Below, one piece after another: positions 60,679 through 64,000 of a DNA stretch of 64,000 nt. Position 1 is the stretch's first letter. Every line of letters starts with the position of its first letter. The DNA is taken from positions 4,526,001 through 4,590,000 of the forward strand of contig NZ_AP019860.1 of the NCBI RefSeq assembly GCF_009002475.1, written 5' to 3'. The translations under genes and the position numbers were made by a program. The notes beneath the pieces were generated by a model. It did no database searches. It saw only the letters and a program-made list of their open reading frames with translations, and had not been told where the DNA came from. The DNA comes from Candidatus Uabimicrobium amorphum (GTDB lineage: Bacteria; Planctomycetota; Uabimicrobiia; Uabimicrobiales; Uabimicrobiaceae).

Positions 60679-62223
60679 TTGAAAGAATTGCACAAACGTT
60701 GGAAAAATTTAAGTCAAAATAGAAAAATATCGCTTGCCGCAGTCGTTAGTTTACTTTTGGCAAGCCTTTTGTATTTTTTCGTTACCCATTCTGACGGGGA
60801 TTACACGTTGCTTTTTCGTGGACTGAACATCGAAGATGCCAATCAAGTTGTGGATATCTTAAAAGAAAAATCTATTTCTTATCAATTGCAAAACAATGGT
60901 ACGGCGATTTTGGTGGAGCAAGACAAAGTTCATGAGTTGCGTTTAGAGCTTGCAGGACAAGGTTTGCCCAAAAGTCGCGGAGTAGGGTTTGAGATTTTTG
61001 ATACCAATTCGTTTGGTATTACCGAATTCGTACAGAAAGTAAATTACAATCGCGCTCTGGAAGGAGAACTGAGCCGTACGATTAGTAGTTTGATGCAAGT
61101 GAATTCCGCAACAATACACATTGCACGTCCAAAGCCATCCATATTTAACCGTGAGCGCAAAAAAGTAAAGGCTTCTGTTGTTTTAGAGATACAGTCTGGA
61201 GAGTATTTGGGACGTCAGCAGATACAGGGGATTTGTTATCTTATTGCCAATGCTGTGGAAGGTTTACGCCCTGAAGATGTGACGATTCTCGACCAAAATA
61301 GTCATGTCTTATATGGCTCGGAAATGGAAGAGCAAATGCCTACGCGCTATGTCGAAAAACAGAAATGGATGTCAAAGTATCTACAGCACGAAGCACAGTC
61401 GATGTTGGATACGATTTTGGGAAAAGGTCGCTCTATTGTAAAAGTGAATGTCGAGATTGACTTTACAAAAGTCAAAGAAGTCCAAGAAATTTACAATCCT
61501 GAAAATCAAATTATTGCCAGTGAAACAACCAATACGACAACAACAAAAGAATCCTATCCCGTAGGCTCAACAAGTAGTCGTTCTAAAGTACAAAGAAATT
61601 CTGGTACGCGACGTTTCAAAGAACGACAGCAACAACAAGAAGAGCGCACCACTTCTTATGCGGTAGACAAAACAGTAAAGGAAATTGAACAGCCAGCCGA
61701 AACCTTAAAACGTTTATCTGTGGCCCTTGTGGTGGATGTTTCGTTGAAGGAGCAACAAGAACAACTGGGAAAACTCGTCAAAGAAAGTGTGGGGTATAAT
61801 GAGAAACGTGGTGATTCCATTGAAGTAAATGCGTTGCCTTTTCAACAGAATGTCGTAAAAGAAAAGCCTGCTGTTCCTTTTTGGCAAGAAAAATTTCCGC
61901 TTATTTATGCGATGGTTAAAAATTTGGTTATGTTAGCGATCGTCGCGATTCTTGCATATTTGGTTTACTTTATTCTTGTAGGAGAAAAACGTCGCGAGAT
62001 ATTGAATAAACAGAAAGAAGAAAAGGCAAAAATCGAAGCCGAAAAACGCGAACAAGAAAACAAACGAAAAATACAAGAAGAGATGCAGGCCAAAATCAAT
62101 CAAATACAAGACAAAGTTATCGAGAAGACTTCGACACAATTACTTCTCGAACAAGTACAACGAAATTTCGAAGAAGACCCAAAAACAAGTGCTTCTATTT
62201 TGAAAAAATGGTTACGCGAATAA
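60679..62223 (+). CDS. fliF: Flagellar MS-ring protein FliF
   Basis: The 514-residue protein starts at a TTG with GGAG 6 nt upstream. It has two membrane helices (about 18-33 and 420-438), the conserved ring-building segment YTLLFRGLNIEDANQVVDIL, and FNRERKKVKASVVLEIQSG and LVDAVNA-type IANAVEGLRPEDVTILD. The C-terminal tail (FEEDPKTSASILKKWLRE) binds FliG. Length is in range for the family. Confidence 0.94.
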   Translation: MKELHKRWKNLSQNRKISLAAVVSLLLASLLYFFVTHSDGDYTLLFRGLNIEDANQVVDILKEKSISYQLQNNGTAILVEQDKVHELRLELAGQGLPKSRGVGFEIFDTNSFGITEFVQKVNYNRALEGELSRTISSLMQVNSATIHIARPKPSIFNRERKKVKASVVLEIQSGEYLGRQQIQGICYLIANAVEGLRPEDVTILDQNSHVLYGSEMEEQMPTRYVEKQKWMSKYLQHEAQSMLDTILGKGRSIVKVNVEIDFTKVKEVQEIYNPENQIIASETTNTTTTKESYPVGSTSSRSKVQRNSGTRRFKERQQQQEERTTSYAVDKTVKEIEQPAETLKRLSVALVVDVSLKEQQEQLGKLVKESVGYNEKRGDSIEVNALPFQQNVVKEKPAVPFWQEKFPLIYAMVKNLVMLAIVAILAYLVYFILVGEKRREILNKQKEEKAKIEAEKREQENKRKIQEEMQAKINQIQDKVIEKTSTQLLLEQVQRNFEEDPKTSASILKKWLRE

Positions 62224-62229
62224 GGGATT

Positions 62230-63243
62230 ATGATGAATCTAAAACTCACTGGCAAACAAAAATGCGCTTTAATTATCGGTAACTTACCTCAAAATGTGGC
62301 TGTTGAAGCGATCAAGTCTTTTAACGATGAGGAATTGTTTTTGCTATTTCAGGCAAAAAAAGAGATCGAAAAAGTCGACATTGAAAAAGAAGTTATTGAG
62401 GGAATTTTTGAAGAATACTTAGAAAATTTGAAAGACCTCACCGTTCTTAATCAATCCTTTACGCAGTTGTATAGTATGGTATCTGAAGCGCTTGGTCCTA
62501 TCAAAGCGGAAAGTTTAATCAATCAGATACAAGAGTCTTCCGATCAGTCATTTGATAGTTTGAGTGATATAGATAGCGGTACGTTGGGTAATATTCTTCA
62601 GGTGGAACATCCACAAACTGTGGCATTAGTTCTCGCGCATATGGATCGTGAAAAAGCCGCTGAAATATTGAGCATTTTTTCTTTAAATGAGCGTATTGAT
62701 ATTATTAAGAGATTTTTAACATTACGCGAAAGTCCGTCAGAAGTGAAACGCGAAATTGCAAAACGGTTGTGGACGACAGCTTCAACATGGTCGCAAGGAA
62801 GATCTATTATTAAACGCGACAATGACGAAAAAGCCAAAGATGTTGCCGAGATTCTACATAATCTGGGAGGTAGTAAAGAAATACTGGATGGACTAAGCCA
62901 AGATTCTCCTGAAATAGTCGAAAAAATTCAGAGTTACATGTTGGTATTCAAGGATCTTATTTTTGTCGCAACCCGAGATATTCAAAAAGTTATGGCAAAA
63001 GTGGAGTCCAAAACAGTTGCGATGGCTTTAAAAGGTGTCGAGCAAGCTTTACAGGAGCACATCTTAAGCGCTATGTCCAAGAGAGTTCAAGGGATTGTTT
63101 TGGACGAAAAAGAAGCTCTTGGCCCACTGCCTGCAGACGAAGTTTTACAAGCACAGCAGCTCATTATGAGAGAAGTAAAGACAATGGAAGAAGAAGGGGT
63201 GATACGCATCCTAAAAGATGGACAAGAAGGTATGCTGGAGTAA
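62230..63243 (+). CDS. fliG: Flagellar motor switch protein FliG
   Basis: The 337-residue protein has the FliG domain order: N-domain LTGKQKCALIIGNLPQNVAV, middle domain EHPQTVALVLAHMDREKAAEIL (cited in part) and C-domain FKDLIFVATRDIQKVMAKVE, with MSKRVQGIVLDEKEALGPLP. FliG transmits stator force. AAGGG precedes the ATG, 6 nt after fliF. The charged torque helix can be found in the C-domain but residues were not mapped. Confidence 0.94.
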   Translation: MMNLKLTGKQKCALIIGNLPQNVAVEAIKSFNDEELFLLFQAKKEIEKVDIEKEVIEGIFEEYLENLKDLTVLNQSFTQLYSMVSEALGPIKAESLINQIQESSDQSFDSLSDIDSGTLGNILQVEHPQTVALVLAHMDREKAAEILSIFSLNERIDIIKRFLTLRESPSEVKREIAKRLWTTASTWSQGRSIIKRDNDEKAKDVAEILHNLGGSKEILDGLSQDSPEIVEKIQSYMLVFKDLIFVATRDIQKVMAKVESKTVAMALKGVEQALQEHILSAMSKRVQGIVLDEKEALGPLPADEVLQAQQLIMREVKTMEEEGVIRILKDGQEGMLE

Positions 63244-63247
63244 CTTT

Positions 63248-63871
63248 ATGGAAAAAGTATGTTTACATCTAGGAAAAAGTATAAAAAAAATTGCTGTATG
63301 TTCCCGAGAAGCAAAACCTGATTATGAGGGGATCATACAACAATTGCAGTGCGAGATGGAAGCGAAAGTTGCTCAGGCTTTTGAACAGGGAGTTGCCGAA
63401 GGTCAAAAACGCGAACAGCAACATCAAAACAACGAAGCACAAGCAAATATACAAGTTCTTCTTGCGCGTATCGATGCAAACATAAACGAATTAAAACAAC
63501 GACTGAATTTTGAAGAAATAAAACCACAAATAATCGATTTTATTCTTGAAGTTGTTGGTCATCTTATGCAGCAACAAGTTTCGCGTGGAGCCTATGCTAT
63601 CGACAAGATCGTCGACTTAGGTTTTCAGGAAGTTTCTCCAGATATACAAGTTCTAGAACTGCACTGTCATCCCGATGATATAAAGACTTTACAAGAACTA
63701 TCTTTGAATAATATCAGTTTAATTGCCGACAATAGCGTTGAAAGAGCGGATTGTGTTATGAAAACGAAGTGGGGGAAAATTAGTATCTCCCTAAAAGATC
63801 GTTTGCAACAACTGCACTCTATTTTTAACGCAGTGCATAGGGAAGGTGATGGTTGTGTTAAACCTGAATAA
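63248..63871 (+). CDS. fliH: Flagellar export ATPase regulator FliH
   Basis: The 207-residue protein has the FliH layout: a charged coiled coil (AQAFEQGVAEGQKREQQHQN) and a C-domain with LLQQQVSRGAYAIDKIV-like segment, VLELHCHPDDIKTL and ADCVMKTKWGKISISL. It inhibits FliI and docks it to the export gate. ATG 63248 has GGAG upstream. It overlaps fliI. Confidence 0.88.
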   Translation: MEKVCLHLGKSIKKIAVCSREAKPDYEGIIQQLQCEMEAKVAQAFEQGVAEGQKREQQHQNNEAQANIQVLLARIDANINELKQRLNFEEIKPQIIDFILEVVGHLMQQQVSRGAYAIDKIVDLGFQEVSPDIQVLELHCHPDDIKTLQELSLNNISLIADNSVERADCVMKTKWGKISISLKDRLQQLHSIFNAVHREGDGCVKPE

Positions 63872-64000
63872 CTATCGCGATCATCTACGTTTTATCGAGT
63901 GGGCAAAGTGTCAGGGACATGTCGAGCGAATATCTGGTTTAATTATCGAATGCTCCGGGATCGCGCCCAAAGTGGGTGAGATGTGCTATATCATTAACAA
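63849..64000 (+). CDS. fliI: Flagellar export ATPase FliI, N-terminal fragment
   Basis: About 50 codons are visible before the window ends. The segment GHVERISGLIIECSGIAPKVGEM is the FliI/F1-beta-like N-terminal barrel. The start is ATG 63849, or GTG 63855, which has AAGGTG at better distance. The gene overlaps the end of fliH by about 20 nt. The ATPase core lies beyond the window. Confidence 0.85.
   Translation, partial: MVVLNLNNYRDHLRFIEWAKCQGHVERISGLIIECSGIAPKVGEMCYIIN

Overview
The window is about 64 kb of AT-rich, gene-dense bacterial DNA. It is dominated by a nearly complete flagellar cluster of Gram-negative type, shown by P-ring, L-ring and lipoprotein genes. Eukaryotic-type Ser/Thr kinases, HEAT and TPR proteins, and a DUF1573-type protein point to the Planctomycetota, most likely a deep-branching, low-GC, Uabimicrobium-like lineage. 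That placement is inference; no rRNA gene is present.

Layout. Positions 1-7.4 kb hold accessory and decaying DNA: a partial small protein, a secreted pyroglutamyl-peptidase homologue, a thioredoxin-MsrA fusion, a SulP anion transporter, an ArsR-type regulator and a small Cys/His-rich protein. Two pseudogenes that look like a beta-carbonic anhydrase and an HPr protein also lie here. Positions 7.4-20 kb hold a giant pseudokinase-HEAT protein, an acidic repeat protein, a DUF1573-type protein, two tRNA-Ser genes, a phosphoesterase, a flippase-like membrane protein, a HEAT lipoprotein, an SGNH hydrolase and a Ser/Thr kinase. Positions 20-27 kb hold a hybrid histidine kinase, flagellin 1 and fliD. 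A long minus-strand operon (38.4 to 26.1 kb) carries fliK, flgD, E, F, G, A, H, I, J, a flgN-like gene, a receiver-kinase fusion, flgK, a degenerate histidine kinase and flgL. Positions 38.8-42.3 kb carry flgM, fliP, fliQ, a TPR membrane protein, fliS, a fliT-like gene and fliO. Positions 42.3-45.5 kb carry a STAS-HDOD protein, a receiver-pseudokinase and an HDOD protein on the minus strand. A 1391-bp IS4-type element (45.7-47.1 kb) precedes fliR, flhB, flhA, fliA, three small genes and an NtrC-type sigma-54 activator. Flagellin 2 is on the minus strand. Two TPR/coiled-coil genes then lead into flgB, flgC, fliE, fliF, fliG, fliH and the start of fliI.

How it works together. The window encodes a sigma-54 activator, sigma-28 (FliA) and anti-sigma FlgM, and matching promoter sequences can be read in front of the expected targets. 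Sigma-54 type sites (TGGC-N7-TTGCW) lie before fliP, fliA and the TPR-flgB-fliF operon. A fourth lies upstream of the IS and points toward fliR. Sigma-28 type sites (TAAAG-N3-N11-CCGA) lie before flgM and both flagellins. This supports a classical cascade of early sigma-54 genes for basal body and export, then late sigma-28 genes for filament and FlgM. Less usual is the signalling layer embedded in the flagellar operons: two receiver-Ser/Thr-kinase fusions (one apparently catalytically dead), HDOD proteins, and a histidine kinase lacking its ATP-binding boxes.

Other structure includes three copies of a hairpin-pair repeat, a MITE-like 272-bp element, two tandem-repeat tracts just after stop codons, and a run of three hairpins after flgM.
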